A stretch of DNA of 64,000 nucleotides, taken from an uncultured Collinsella sp. GTDB lineage: Bacteria > Actinomycetota > Coriobacteriia > Coriobacteriales > Coriobacteriaceae. Within the stretch, counting starts at the first letter, position 1. Every line of letters begins with the position of its first letter. Under the pieces are notes generated by a model. That model made no database searches, was not told the DNA's origin, and was given only the letters and a program-made list of their open reading frames with translations. Shown one piece after another: positions 35,876-45,489 of the stretch. The position numbers and the translations under genes were made by a program. Where the stretch lies: positions 1-64,000 of the forward strand of contig CATYJU010000002.1 in the NCBI GenBank assembly GCA_958407995.1. Direction: 5' to 3'.

Positions 35876-36757
35876 ATGCAAAAGTTGCTAGAACTCAAAG
35901 GTGTATCGCGCCGCGTGAGCAACCACTTTTCACTGCGCGACGTCACACTCGCCGTGGAGCCCGGCCAGATCGTTGGCTTTGTGGGCGCAAATGGCGCCGG
36001 CAAGACGACGACCATTCGCGCCGCGCTTGGGCTTATAAAGCCCGATGCCGGCGAGGTGCATCTGCTTGGACAGCGCTGCGACGCCAACGCGCCCGACGAG
36101 ACGCAGCGCCACCTGCGCTCCCGCATCGGGCTTGTCCTGGACACGTGTCCCTTCCCCTCCACGCTCAAGGTGGGCCAGGTCGAGAAGCTCGTAGGCCCGG
36201 CATACCCCACGTGGAGCTGCGAAACGTTCGCCGGATTCATCGACCGATTTGGCCTCGATCCCAAGACGAAGGTCAAGGACCTCTCCCGCGGCATGGGCAT
36301 GAAGCTGCAGCTCGCCTGTGCGCTCAGCCACAATGCCAAGCTGCTCGTTTTGGACGAAGCCACCGCGGGCCTCGATCCCATGGCGCGCGAGGAACTGCTC
36401 GACGAGTTGCTTGCCTTTGTCGCCGACGGCCAGCACAGCGTGCTGCTCTCGAGCCACATTACATCCGACCTCGATCGCACTGCCGACCGCGTCATCTGCA
36501 TCGATAACGGCTCGATTGTGTTTGACCTGCCGCGCGAGGAAATTACCGACCGAGCCGGCATCGCCCACTGCACCCAAGCACAGGCGTCCGAGCTCATGGC
36601 TTGCGTCGAAGGCGCCCGTGCCGCCCACCACGCCTATAGCGTGGACGTGCTCGTGCCCAACCGTCGCGATACGCTCGAGGCCTTTCCCGAGATTCCCTGC
36701 GATCGGGCAACCATTGATGACTATCTGCGCCTCATGCTGAAAGGGGCTTCGAAATGA
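35876..36757 (+). CDS. ABC transporter ATP-binding protein (YtrB-like)
   Basis: A 293-residue ABC ATPase. Walker A is GANGAGKTT (37-45), the signature LSRGMGMKLQ (about 141-150), Walker B LLVLDEATAGLD (about 157-168) and the H-loop is SSHI. A C-terminal extension of about 80 residues follows. It powers the permease encoded next, whose start overlaps this stop (ATGA). The start at 35876 follows AGAAAGG; the frame is open far upstream through the GntR gene, but that part is a shadow. Substrate unknown. Confidence 0.88.
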   Translation: MQKLLELKGVSRRVSNHFSLRDVTLAVEPGQIVGFVGANGAGKTTTIRAALGLIKPDAGEVHLLGQRCDANAPDETQRHLRSRIGLVLDTCPFPSTLKVGQVEKLVGPAYPTWSCETFAGFIDRFGLDPKTKVKDLSRGMGMKLQLACALSHNAKLLVLDEATAGLDPMAREELLDELLAFVADGQHSVLLSSHITSDLDRTADRVICIDNGSIVFDLPREEITDRAGIAHCTQAQASELMACVEGARAAHHAYSVDVLVPNRRDTLEAFPEIPCDRATIDDYLRLMLKGASK

Positions 36758-37452
36758 AACGCGCCTTTATGTCCGATCTCGCCATCGTCCGCACGCTTGT
36801 CCCGAGCATCGCGGGCGTCGGCCTGTTCATATTCGTCGTATTGACCCTTGCCAACGCGACAGACGGCGATTCCGGCATGAGCGCCGGCGCCTGTGCGGTC
36901 AGCGCAATGTCGCCCATCATAATCATGAACTCGCTAGCTGGCTACGATAACCAAAACGGCTGGGAGCGTTATCGAGCAACGTTGCCCTTCTCGCGCAAAG
37001 ACATTATTTGCGCACGCTACCTGTGCATCGTTATCTTCTCGGTCGTCATGGCGTGCGCGGCTACGCTTCTGAACATCCTCGCCCTTCCGCTCTTCGACCC
37101 CATGGGCATCCCTTCGACATGCCAGACGATCTTTGAAATCGCAACCGCCTCGGCGGCATCGATGCTCATCTCCCTCATGATGGTATTCTTGACACAGCCG
37201 CTGTTCTTCCGATTTGGACACATGGAGGCGCTGCGCCTATCCCTTGGCCTGTTTGCCCTGTTTGGCTGCGGCACCATGGCAATGCTGAGTTCCTCCAACC
37301 CCATCAGCAACTGGCTCATGTCGATTGCCGGAGCGAATCCCGATCCCGCCGTTCTTGGCTGTCTGTGTGCAGGAATTGCCGTACTGGCGCTCGCGCTATG
37401 TGCAATCAGCTGCACCGTCAGCACCAAGGTTTATCGAGTACGCGACCTGTAA
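36754..37452 (+). CDS. ABC-2-type permease
   Basis: A 232-residue membrane protein with six hydrophobic segments, of the ABC-2 permease type found beside YtrB-like ATPases (PF13346-like). Early residues include the family's typical NSLAGYDNQNGWERYRATLPFSR region, where a cytoplasmic helix contacts the ATPase. Overlap with the ATPase gene by ATGA implies coupled translation and a stable complex. The transported molecule is unknown. Confidence 0.82.
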   Translation: MKRAFMSDLAIVRTLVPSIAGVGLFIFVVLTLANATDGDSGMSAGACAVSAMSPIIIMNSLAGYDNQNGWERYRATLPFSRKDIICARYLCIVIFSVVMACAATLLNILALPLFDPMGIPSTCQTIFEIATASAASMLISLMMVFLTQPLFFRFGHMEALRLSLGLFALFGCGTMAMLSSSNPISNWLMSIAGANPDPAVLGCLCAGIAVLALALCAISCTVSTKVYRVRDL

Positions 37453-37725
37453 TCGACAGCTAAAGGGCTTGGGCGGCACCCCACCTCATTTACTAGATAA
37501 GAAGAAGCAGCAACAACGTCGCTACCACCCTTCACGACATGCCGTTTAGATCTCGGCAACCAAAGAGAAGCCGACAGCATATCTTCGATTCGAGCCTTAA
37601 CCAAATGCCCTCTCGAACTATGGCCCCTGTCTCACCACAGCGATATCAAAGCTTCATGGCGGGACGGTATCATCGGACGAGCGCCGTAATCTGGCGCGGT
37701 CGTTCTTTGGGGAGGCATTTCACCC

Positions 37726-38601
37726 GTGTCGTGGGTCGCAGCAGCATTTGTGTCGGCTTTCTTTGCCGGCATCACATCTATCCTGGCCAAATGCGGCATC
37801 AAGCAGACCGACTCCGATGTCGCGACGGCCATTCGCACCTGCGTGGTGCTCGTTTTCGCCTGGGCAATGGCGGGCATTTCTGGATCCATTGGAACCATTG
37901 GCAGCATCGAATCCAGATCCTGGCTCTTTCTCGTCCTCTCGGGACTCGCCACCGGTGCTTCGTGGATCTGTTACTTTAAGGCGTTGGGCATCGGAGACGT
38001 CAATAAGGTCGTACCAGTCGACAAGATGAGCACCGTACTCGCTGCACTGATCGCCATCGTGCTTTTTGGCGAGACGAGCAACCTTGCGGTTAAGCTCGTG
38101 GGAACCGCTGTCATCACCCTCGGCACGTTTTTAATGATCGAGAAGAAGCAGTCCGCCGGACCCGAGCAGCAGCAAGACCGGACCTGGCTCGCTTACGCCC
38201 TCGGTGCCGCCGCGTTCGCGGCGCTCACGTCCATCCTTGCCAAGGTTGGCATCGAAGGCGTCGAGTCCAACCTGGCCACGGCAATCCGTACCTGTGTGGT
38301 ACTGGTTATGGCATGGGCAATCGTGGCAGTCAAGGGAAAACTGGAGCAGGTCGCGCACGCTGACCGGCGCGAACTCACATTTCTCGCAACATCGGGCATC
38401 GCGACCGGAGCATCGTGGCTGCTCTATTACTATGCCATCGCTGCAGGCCAGGTGAGTGTCGTGGTGCAGATCGACAAACTATCGATTGTCGTATCGGTAC
38501 TATTTGCGCGCCTGGCATTCAACGAAAAACTCTCACGACGCAGCGCCATCGGTCTCGCCCTCATCGTCCTGGGTACCGCCGCGCTCGCAATTTGGAAATA
38601 G
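37726..38601 (+). CDS. EamA-family (DMT) transporter with two near-duplicate halves
   Basis: A 291-residue transporter with ten hydrophobic segments. The halves repeat: residues about 27-45 read DSDVATAIRTCVVLVFAWA and about 183-201 read ESNLATAIRTCVVLVMAWA; ITSILAKCGI / LTSILAKVGI and GLATGASWICY / GIATGASWLLY also match. This strong internal similarity indicates recent or constrained duplication. The GTG start at 37726 has GGAGG about 10 bases upstream. Substrate unknown. About 270 bases of unassigned sequence lie upstream. Confidence 0.82.
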   Translation: MSWVAAAFVSAFFAGITSILAKCGIKQTDSDVATAIRTCVVLVFAWAMAGISGSIGTIGSIESRSWLFLVLSGLATGASWICYFKALGIGDVNKVVPVDKMSTVLAALIAIVLFGETSNLAVKLVGTAVITLGTFLMIEKKQSAGPEQQQDRTWLAYALGAAAFAALTSILAKVGIEGVESNLATAIRTCVVLVMAWAIVAVKGKLEQVAHADRRELTFLATSGIATGASWLLYYYAIAAGQVSVVVQIDKLSIVVSVLFARLAFNEKLSRRSAIGLALIVLGTAALAIWK

Positions 38602-38616
38602 CGCGGCCAGCAGCCG

Positions 38617-39408
38617 CTACATCCTCACACCTGGCTTGGGATGCCTGTACTGGCCGTGGAAGGCCGTGCGCTTACCGCGCGAGATGGCAAACTTGGGACA
38701 ACAGTGCAGGCAACGAAGGCAGGCTGCGCACTCCGGCTTTGTCCAGACGGGAAGGCCGTCGCGCATCTCGATCGCCGCCATGGGGCAGCGCTTGGCACAC
38801 AGGCTGCAGCCGATGCAGCAATCGGCATCGACGGCAAACTTGCTCGTCTGCTGCATGCGCGGCAGCCCAATTGCGTGATACGCGCACGATGCAAACAGAG
38901 GCACGCGATGGCGCATCATGTTGCCCGTGCGGCGCGCCCGAACTGCCTTAATCGCCGCATCGATCTGCACCTCGGCCGCCTTGTTGATGTTCTCGACCTT
39001 TTTGGAGTCGGACAAATCAAACACGGGCGTCCAGGTATCGGGCATCTTGACGCTCATCGCCGCATCTAACTCGAGCCCACGCTCGTGTAGCAGATCGCGG
39101 GCGAACTTGGCCGATTGCCCGGTCGTCGAACCATATGTCGAGACATAGAACGTATAGGGGCGCTCGCCGCCCTTTGTGCCGGCAGCAACCGATAGGTCGA
39201 CAGTCTTCAAAAACTCGATCATTGGCGTCGGCAAGCCCCAGGCGTATACCGGGGCGACAAACCCCAGCCGACAGGGGCCTTCCATCACAGCAAGGTGAAG
39301 GATCTCGGCATCAAAGCGCTCAATCGACATAACTTTGTCGCTTGTCGCCGCTGCAATGCGACGCGCCACATGCTCGCTGTTCCCTGTCGCACTAAAGTAC
39401 AGGATCAT
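38617..39408 (-). CDS. EFR1-type flavodoxin-ferredoxin fusion
   Basis: A 263-residue protein. The N-terminus is a flavodoxin fold (1-165; FMN loop SATGNSEHVARRIA) and the C-terminus holds two 4Fe-4S sites, CIGCSLCAKRCP and CAACLRCLHCCP. Such EFR1-family proteins transfer low-potential electrons; partners here are unknown. The start at 39408 follows CAGGGG. It lies 35 bases downstream of the ClC gene and is probably co-transcribed. The frame opens far upstream but the earlier part is a shadow of the ClC gene. Confidence 0.85.
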   Translation of the reverse strand: MILYFSATGNSEHVARRIAAATSDKVMSIERFDAEILHLAVMEGPCRLGFVAPVYAWGLPTPMIEFLKTVDLSVAAGTKGGERPYTFYVSTYGSTTGQSAKFARDLLHERGLELDAAMSVKMPDTWTPVFDLSDSKKVENINKAAEVQIDAAIKAVRARRTGNMMRHRVPLFASCAYHAIGLPRMQQTSKFAVDADCCIGCSLCAKRCPMAAIEMRDGLPVWTKPECAACLRCLHCCPKFAISRGKRTAFHGQYRHPKPGVRM

Positions 39409-39443
39409 CTCGTACCCCTGGAATTGACTCGTGAAAAACCGCG

Positions 39444-40748
39444 CTACTTGCGCAGCGGCTTGGGCAGCGGAATGCCGGAAGCGATAACGGCGGCGATGAT
39501 CATGCAGACGATACCTTTGAGTGGGAAGCACATGAGCAGCAGGCCCACGACCATGACCGGCTGGCGCATGACCGCACCCATCGTCGATGCCGTGCAGACG
39601 GCGACACAAAAGACCGGATCTGCGCCGGTGAGGATAGCAAGGCCATAGCCCAGGCTTACGCCCGAGAAGATAACCGGGAAGAAGTGGCCGCCGCGCCAGC
39701 CCAGGTTGATGAGGGCGGGGGTTAGCATGGCCTTGACCAGACCGGTCGCAATGAGCACACCGGCGGGAATGGTCAGGTAGGTTTCCATGAGCACGTCGGC
39801 CTGGGTCTCGCCGGCAAACATGGTGTAGGGCAGGACCGTGCCGCAGATGGCGAGCGCCAGACCGGCCAGCATGGCTTTGACGACAGGACGCTCCCCTATT
39901 GCATGAGACAGCGCCTCGCTTGCGTGCTCGGAGACAAAGTACAGCCAGCCGCAAACGGTGCCGACCAACGCCAGCGGAATGAGCCAGGCAAGTTCCAGGT
40001 TGCCCACCTCGGCGGACTCGAACCTGGGCATGCCCATGCCGCCGCCCACAAGCTGGCCAAGCAGCAGGTAGGTGCCCAGACCGCCGGCAATCGCGATGCC
40101 ATAGACCACGGTCTTTTGCACCTTGGGCAGCTTGATGGTGATCTCGCCGGACGCGGACTCATCGTCGGCGTCTTCGCCCTGGCCGTCGGCGCTACCGGCA
40201 AGCGGTGCTACAAAGCCAAAGACGGGCGCGGTAAAGAGCGCCGTCAGGGCAGCCTGGGTGCCCAGCAGCGTGAGCTCCCTAAACTCGGCGCCAAAGCAAC
40301 GCATACGGTCACCGACCCAGCTGCACAGACCCGCGATAACACCGGTCAGACCGGCCTCCGGTCCAATGCTGCCGCCAAACAGCAGCGGCAGCAACGCCGC
40401 GAGCGAAAGCTTGCCCAGGTTGTCGTACGGGTAGCGCCCGTCTTGCTTAACCTTAGCCATCACCTGGTTGAGGTCATCGGTCTTGGCGCCTGCCATCTTT
40501 TCGTACAGACCGATTAATAGGCCGCCCAGCAGGCAGACAAAAAACGGGTACGGCAAAAAGCCAAACGGGCCGCTGGCGAGCTCGGGCGAAGCGACGCCCA
40601 GCGCGTGTGGAATCTCGGTCCACAGATAGTCGATACCGTGCTCCATCGCAAAAAAGAACAGCCAGACCGCGGCACCTGCGAACGCACCGGTCACAGCAAC
40701 GCTAACTAAAAACAGCGCGCGGTTTGTGGGTTTGGCAAGGTTATCCAT
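39444..40748 (-). CDS. ClC-family chloride/fluoride-type ion channel or antiporter
   Basis: A 434-residue polytopic protein of the voltage-gated chloride channel family. The ion-path motifs are GGSIGPEAGLTG (with the gating Glu position occupied) and GWRGGHFFPVIFSG, the equivalent of GxFxP. A charged insertion (DGQGEDADDESASGEI) lies near residue 190. Whether it is a channel or H+/Cl- exchanger cannot be read with certainty. The start at 40748 follows GGAGG. Confidence 0.82.
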   Translation of the reverse strand: MDNLAKPTNRALFLVSVAVTGAFAGAAVWLFFFAMEHGIDYLWTEIPHALGVASPELASGPFGFLPYPFFVCLLGGLLIGLYEKMAGAKTDDLNQVMAKVKQDGRYPYDNLGKLSLAALLPLLFGGSIGPEAGLTGVIAGLCSWVGDRMRCFGAEFRELTLLGTQAALTALFTAPVFGFVAPLAGSADGQGEDADDESASGEITIKLPKVQKTVVYGIAIAGGLGTYLLLGQLVGGGMGMPRFESAEVGNLELAWLIPLALVGTVCGWLYFVSEHASEALSHAIGERPVVKAMLAGLALAICGTVLPYTMFAGETQADVLMETYLTIPAGVLIATGLVKAMLTPALINLGWRGGHFFPVIFSGVSLGYGLAILTGADPVFCVAVCTASTMGAVMRQPVMVVGLLLMCFPLKGIVCMIIAAVIASGIPLPKPLRK

Positions 40749-40873
40749 CGGGTCCTCCCGCGGTCAAAGTCGACATAGTTATGTTTTATTGTAGAGCGAG
40801 CCTTGCCCGAACGAGCCAACCGTCTGCGCCGCAAACGGCACCATTGGGAGCCATAGCGGGACAGGCTCAAGAC

Positions 40874-41407
40874 TCATCCGTTGATAATCGAGACAATCTC
40901 GCGCAAATCGTCGGCAAAGTAGATGCCGTGCTGGCGCCTCGGGCTCGAAAGCCCTTTATCAATCATGTGCCCGAGCAGCGCCTTGAGGTCGTTGTAGTAA
41001 CCGTCCAGGTTATACAGGATGCACGGAGCACTCAGGTGCCCCAACGACACCGCGGACATGACCTCGGCAATCTCCTCGAGCGTGCCCGTCCCACCGGGAA
41101 AGGCGATGAACGCATCGCCGAGCTCAATCATCTTGGCTTTGCGCTCGGCCATATCACTCGTCACGATGAGGTCGTCGATACCGTCATGTTGAAACTCGGC
41201 CTCGATAAAAAAGCTCGGCTCAACACCCGTCACGTGTCCGCCAGCATCGAGCACGCTATCGGCGAGCGCACCCATCAGGCCCGATTTGGACCCGCCGTAT
41301 ACCAACGCGTGTCCGTTGGCGCCAATCCAGTTGCCCAGCTCCTGCACCGCGGGCAGAAACGCCGGGTCATTGCCGACGCTGGCACCCAGATACACGGTGA
41401 TATTCAT
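40874..41407 (-). CDS. LOG-family protein (TIGR00730), cytokinin-riboside-phosphorylase-like
   Basis: A 177-residue Rossmann-fold protein of the LOG/lysine-decarboxylase-like family. The motif PGGTGTLEE (about 104-112) is diagnostic, and the start MNITVYLGAS with YGGSKSGLMG is typical. LOG enzymes cleave ribose 5'-phosphate from N6-modified AMP or from other nucleotides; the bacterial role is generally nucleotide turnover. It starts 36 bases after the potassium channel gene. Confidence 0.85.
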   Translation of the reverse strand: MNITVYLGASVGNDPAFLPAVQELGNWIGANGHALVYGGSKSGLMGALADSVLDAGGHVTGVEPSFFIEAEFQHDGIDDLIVTSDMAERKAKMIELGDAFIAFPGGTGTLEEIAEVMSAVSLGHLSAPCILYNLDGYYNDLKALLGHMIDKGLSSPRRQHGIYFADDLREIVSIING

Positions 41408-41443
41408 ATTCAGTCCCCCTCATTGTGACGCGCGGCGCCCGCT

Positions 41444-41869
41444 CTAGCGTTGGCGGCGCCGATATTCGCGCACGCGGCGCGACAGATCGGCGAGCTCGTC
41501 GCAATCGAGCTCTTCCAAATGCTCAAGATCGTCCATAAAGCGCGCCATGGTGTCCTTTTGACGCATCTTGATGAGCGTATTGCAGTAGTTCACCGCCACG
41601 CCCGTGAGCATGGCGATGTAGAAGATGCTAATAACGCTCAAGACGACGGTAATAGCGCGGGCAACCGGTGTTTCGGCCGGAATGTCGCCAAAGCCGATGG
41701 TCGAGACCGTCTCGAAGCTAAACCAAAGTCCATCGCCAAAGGTGAGGGTCGTAGGCTCGGACAGCCAGACAGCCGTCGAGCACAGCAGGTAAAAGATAAG
41801 AAACAGACCCGTGATGCGCGCAAAGCCAGCCTGTCGCAGCACATCGGCAAGCGTCCTCAACTTGTTCAT
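41444..41869 (-). CDS. Two-span potassium channel
   Basis: A 141-residue ion channel subunit: TM1 at about 15-36, the pore helix and selectivity filter TIGFGD (about 57-62), TM2 at about 69-93, and an acidic then basic cytoplasmic tail (MDDLEHLEELDCDELADL, RRVREYRRRQR). It has no RCK domain. It should form a tetramer conducting K+. The start at 41869 follows AAAAGGGG; the frame opens 17 codons upstream. Confidence 0.85.
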   Translation of the reverse strand: MNKLRTLADVLRQAGFARITGLFLIFYLLCSTAVWLSEPTTLTFGDGLWFSFETVSTIGFGDIPAETPVARAITVVLSVISIFYIAMLTGVAVNYCNTLIKMRQKDTMARFMDDLEHLEELDCDELADLSRRVREYRRRQR

Positions 41870-41922
41870 CGCGACCCCTTTTCCCAGACGCCCAATCACG
41901 TTCGCCCGGTATTGTCCCACAA

Positions 41923-41980
41923 CCGGCAGCTAGGGACGTTCCTTTTGTGCCGGCAGAAAGGGACTGTCCCCAGCTGCCGG
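41923..41980. repeat. Inverted REP pair, family C (REPIN-like)
   Basis: CCGGCAGCT (41923-41931) pairs with AGCTGCCGG (41972-41980). Each half carries a GGGAC-type core (GGGACGTTCC and GGGACTGTCCC), joined at a central TGCCGGCA palindrome. It lies between divergent genes. Confidence 0.8.
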
Positions 41981-42067
41981 GCGGGAGCGTTTAGCGGCAC
42001 AGCTGCCAACTGGGCAGGCTGAGCTGGTATCCTTATGCGGTAATGTCTCGATTCGTTAGGATTGCAT

Positions 42068-44872
42068 GTGAGAGCTGCCACTGCCCTTCGTTCAGTTATA
42101 TGTCGCGCCCTGACCATTGTGCTTGCCGCGCTTGCCGTGCTGAGTTCAATCGCGCCTGTTCAGGCTTTTGCCGATGACTCTAGTCAGCCAGTCAAGACGG
42201 TCCGCGTCGGCTGGCTCGTCAACAACGAGGGCTTCCAGGACGGCACCCCCGGCGAGCGTCTCTCGGGATGGGGTTACGAGTACCTCCAGACCCTGTCGTA
42301 CTACACGCCCAGCTGGCGGTACGAATACGTCTCCGGCACCTTCACCGAGCTTTTGGACATGCTCGAGGCGGGCGAGATCGACCTCATGCCCAACATCTCC
42401 TACTCCGAGGAACGTGCCCAAAAGCTGCTCTTTTCCTCGAACCCCGAGGGCACCGAGCGCTACTTCATCTACGCCAAGCCCGATCGCGACGATCTGGCCA
42501 AGGGTGACCCCCAAGCGCTCCAAGGCCTTACCATCGGCTGCAACCCCGGCGTTATGCAAACCTTCGTTGGCCAACAGTGGCTCGCCAACGAAGGCATTAC
42601 CTGCACCTATAAAGAAATCAACACTGGCGGTGCCCTCTTTGACGCGCTCGCAAACAACGAGGTCGATGCCATCATCATGAACGACACGACCTCGTCGCCC
42701 AGCGCCTCCCCCATGTTCTACATTGGTTCGAGCGACTACTATTTTGCCGTCCCCAAAAGCCGCCCCGACCTAATGGACGACATCAATGCCGCCATGTCGG
42801 CAATCGCCCGCGTCAACCCACGCTATATCGACGAAGTCAAATCTAACTACTCGGCCCAAAACAGCGGTTCATCATCGCTCAACGGCCCCGAACGTTCCTG
42901 GCTCAAAACAAATGACAACACCATCGCGCTCGGCTACATTACGGGCAGACTCCCCTACTGCAACGAAGACGAAAACGGCGAAATGGAAGGCTCGCTCGCA
43001 TCGCTTGCGACGACGTTGCACGATAAATTTGGCATTACGGTCAAAACCGTCGCCTTTGATAGCTACAAGATGATGTCAAAGGCCCTGTCAAAGGGAAGCA
43101 TAGACGTTGTGCTGCCGGTATACCGAGATTACTGGTTTGCCGAGCAATCAGGCGTTGTGCAGTCGGTATCGTTGGGGACCATATCCCTCACCGCCATCCA
43201 CACCGGCAGCGACCTGAACAAAGACCTTCAGAACATCGCCTGTACCAAATCATCGTTTGTCAACAAAAATGCACTTGAAAGTCTGTTCCCCACAGCGACC
43301 GTGACCGAATACCAATCCGACGATGAAGCGTTCGACGCCCTCAGGAAGGGAACGGCGCACTGCATCGTCGCTCCCAGCTCACGCATAAAAACCATCGGCG
43401 ACCGTTATGATCTCAAGGACTACGAGACGGTCGAGCTCCCTGACACCTGTGAGCTCTCGTGCTGGATTTCGCGCGGAAAGCCCGAGCTGCTGGGAATCAT
43501 CAACAAGGGCATCATCAATGCCGGAGAATCGCTCTCCGCAAGCAATTACTCCTCCACGTCGTACACGGCCCAGGAATCAGACACGCTTCAATTCCTTTTT
43601 CGCAACCGCACCGCCATTGCCGCTACCCTCATCGGTATGTTGTCGGTCGGCATCGTCCTGCTCATCTGGGCGCTCGTGCGCGCTCGAACCGAGCGCAAAA
43701 AAGCCGACACTGCCAATGCCGCTAAGACGGCATTCCTCACGCGCATGAGCCACGACATCCGTACGCCGCTCAACGGTATCCTGGGCCTTATCGAGATTGA
43801 GGAATTGAAGGAAGGCGATATCAAGGTCGCCCGCGAGAGCCGTGCCAAGGCGCGCGTTGCCGCCAATCACCTGCTCTCGCTAATCAACGACATCCTCGAG
43901 ATGGGCAAAATCGAAGACCGCAAGCTAACACTGGAGCATGCGCCTTTTAATCTCAAAGAGCTCTGTGACAATACGCTGGTTCTGTGCAAGCTCCGCGCGT
44001 CCAGTAGCGGCATCACCATGCAGGACAATAGTCTGCCGTACGCCACGGGGCCATACATGATCGGCAGTCCCACCCATATCCGACAGATCATGATCAACCT
44101 GTTAGACAACAGCATTAAGTACAACAAGCACGGCGGCTCCGTCACCTTTAGTTCAAAGACCAAGCCACTCGATAACGGACGCGCGCTCTTTTGCTTTAGC
44201 GTTTCGGATACCGGCATTGGCATGACTCCCGAGTTTTTAAAGCATATCTATGAGCCGTTTGCCCAAGAAGGTGACGATGCGCGCAGCAAGTTCCAAGGAA
44301 CCGGCATGGGCATGCCAATCGTCAAGTCGCTTATTGAACTGATGGGCGGCACCATCGAAGTCACCAGTGAGCTCCATGTGGGCACCTCGTTCTACGTGGA
44401 GATTCCGCTCGATATCGACGAGAATCCCCAGGCGCGGGCGAATACGGTTGAGAGTGCGCCCGACTGCTCGCTCACCGACATGAACGTGCTGCTCGCCGAA
44501 GACAACGAATTGAATGCCGAGATTGCCCAGACGCTGCTAGAATCCGAGGGCGTCGTGGTCACCCGCGCCGCCAACGGCAACGAGGTCGTCGATCTGTACC
44601 TGTCGCATCCCGCCGGCAGCTTCGATGCGATCCTGATGGACATTATGATGCCGGACATGGACGGCTATGAGGCAACCCGCGCGATTCGTCTGAGCGAGAA
44701 GGTCGATGCAGCCGATATCCCCATCATCGCGCTCACCGCCAATGCCTTTGCCGAGGACGCCAAGGCGGCACACGATGCTGGCATGAACGCCCATCTGTCC
44801 AAACCGCTCGACTTTAACAAGCTCAAAAACATACTCGCCCGCATCAAGAAAAACGCATCCGTTTCGCTATAG
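42068..44872 (+). CDS. BvgS/EvgS-like hybrid sensor histidine kinase
   Basis: A 934-residue membrane sensor. A signal peptide (1-35, ending AFA) is followed by two SBP_bac_3 periplasmic-binding domains (about 42-262 and 280-490), one membrane span (516-537), a HisKA domain with His562 in MSHDIRTPLNGI, an HATPase domain (N-box NLLDNSIKYN near 677, G-boxes DTGIG and GTGMGM), and a receiver domain with Asp858 in LMDIMMPDMDG. The GTG start at 42068 has AGGA at -10; a TTG two codons earlier is possible. Two binding domains suggest amino-acid-like ligands. No HPt protein or output regulator is adjacent. Confidence 0.9.
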   Translation: MRAATALRSVICRALTIVLAALAVLSSIAPVQAFADDSSQPVKTVRVGWLVNNEGFQDGTPGERLSGWGYEYLQTLSYYTPSWRYEYVSGTFTELLDMLEAGEIDLMPNISYSEERAQKLLFSSNPEGTERYFIYAKPDRDDLAKGDPQALQGLTIGCNPGVMQTFVGQQWLANEGITCTYKEINTGGALFDALANNEVDAIIMNDTTSSPSASPMFYIGSSDYYFAVPKSRPDLMDDINAAMSAIARVNPRYIDEVKSNYSAQNSGSSSLNGPERSWLKTNDNTIALGYITGRLPYCNEDENGEMEGSLASLATTLHDKFGITVKTVAFDSYKMMSKALSKGSIDVVLPVYRDYWFAEQSGVVQSVSLGTISLTAIHTGSDLNKDLQNIACTKSSFVNKNALESLFPTATVTEYQSDDEAFDALRKGTAHCIVAPSSRIKTIGDRYDLKDYETVELPDTCELSCWISRGKPELLGIINKGIINAGESLSASNYSSTSYTAQESDTLQFLFRNRTAIAATLIGMLSVGIVLLIWALVRARTERKKADTANAAKTAFLTRMSHDIRTPLNGILGLIEIEELKEGDIKVARESRAKARVAANHLLSLINDILEMGKIEDRKLTLEHAPFNLKELCDNTLVLCKLRASSSGITMQDNSLPYATGPYMIGSPTHIRQIMINLLDNSIKYNKHGGSVTFSSKTKPLDNGRALFCFSVSDTGIGMTPEFLKHIYEPFAQEGDDARSKFQGTGMGMPIVKSLIELMGGTIEVTSELHVGTSFYVEIPLDIDENPQARANTVESAPDCSLTDMNVLLAEDNELNAEIAQTLLESEGVVVTRAANGNEVVDLYLSHPAGSFDAILMDIMMPDMDGYEATRAIRLSEKVDAADIPIIALTANAFAEDAKAAHDAGMNAHLSKPLDFNKLKNILARIKKNASVSL

Positions 44873-44914
44873 TTTGTGCTCAACCACCACGCACGACCAG
44901 AAAGGAAGCCAACG

Positions 44915-45394
44915 ATGTTTAGGCCCTTACGTCGAAAGAAACGCGCCATCACCGACGAGGAAGCGCGCGAACTGCTCGCCACCTGCAAGCGCGGCGTCTT
45001 TGCCGTCAACGGCGACGATGGCTACCCGTACGCCATTCCCGTCAACTACTTCTTTGACGCCGAGCACGACAAGATTTATTTCCATGGCGCCAAGGCTGGC
45101 CACAAGGTCGACGCACTCAAGCGCGATGACAAGGCCTGCTTTACCGTTTACGGAAACGAGTGGTACCAGGACGGCGACTGGGCTCCCTACGTTATGAGCA
45201 CCGTCGTCTTTGGCCGTTGTCGCCTGGCGAATGACACCCCCGCGTTTATCGAGGATAAAGTTCGCCAGCTCGCGCTTAAGTACTACCCTTCTGCCGAAGA
45301 AGTCGAAGAGGAAATCGCCAAGGACATTAAGGGTGTCCAGCTCTACGAGATTACGATTGAGCATCTCTGCGGTAAGCAGATTCAGGAAAAGTAA
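44915..45394 (+). CDS. Pyridoxamine-5'-phosphate-oxidase-fold flavoprotein (NimA-like)
   Basis: A 159-residue split-barrel protein. The start RRKKRAITDEEARELLATCKRGVFAVNGDDGYPYAIPVN and the later YFHGAKAGHKVDAL with CFTV match the NimA/PNPOx-like family, which binds FMN or heme and includes nitroimidazole reductases. The actual substrate is unknown. The start at 44915 follows AAAGGAAG; the frame opens 13 codons upstream. It follows the hybrid kinase by 42 bases, which may be chance. Confidence 0.8.
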   Translation: MFRPLRRKKRAITDEEARELLATCKRGVFAVNGDDGYPYAIPVNYFFDAEHDKIYFHGAKAGHKVDALKRDDKACFTVYGNEWYQDGDWAPYVMSTVVFGRCRLANDTPAFIEDKVRQLALKYYPSAEEVEEEIAKDIKGVQLYEITIEHLCGKQIQEK

Positions 45395-45438
45395 GCCTCC
45401 GCAGAAGGTCTGCGCCCAATGGTTACAGATGCCTTACC

Positions 45439-45478
45439 ACACGGGGCCTTCTAGCCGACTTGGCAGAAGGCCCCGTGT
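45439..45478. terminator. 14-bp hairpin between convergent genes
   Basis: Perfect arms ACACGGGGCCTTCT (45439-45452) and complement (45465-45478). It separates the NimA-like gene (+) from patB (-). T runs are weak. Confidence 0.7.
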
Positions 45479-45489
45479 GCAGTGCACAC

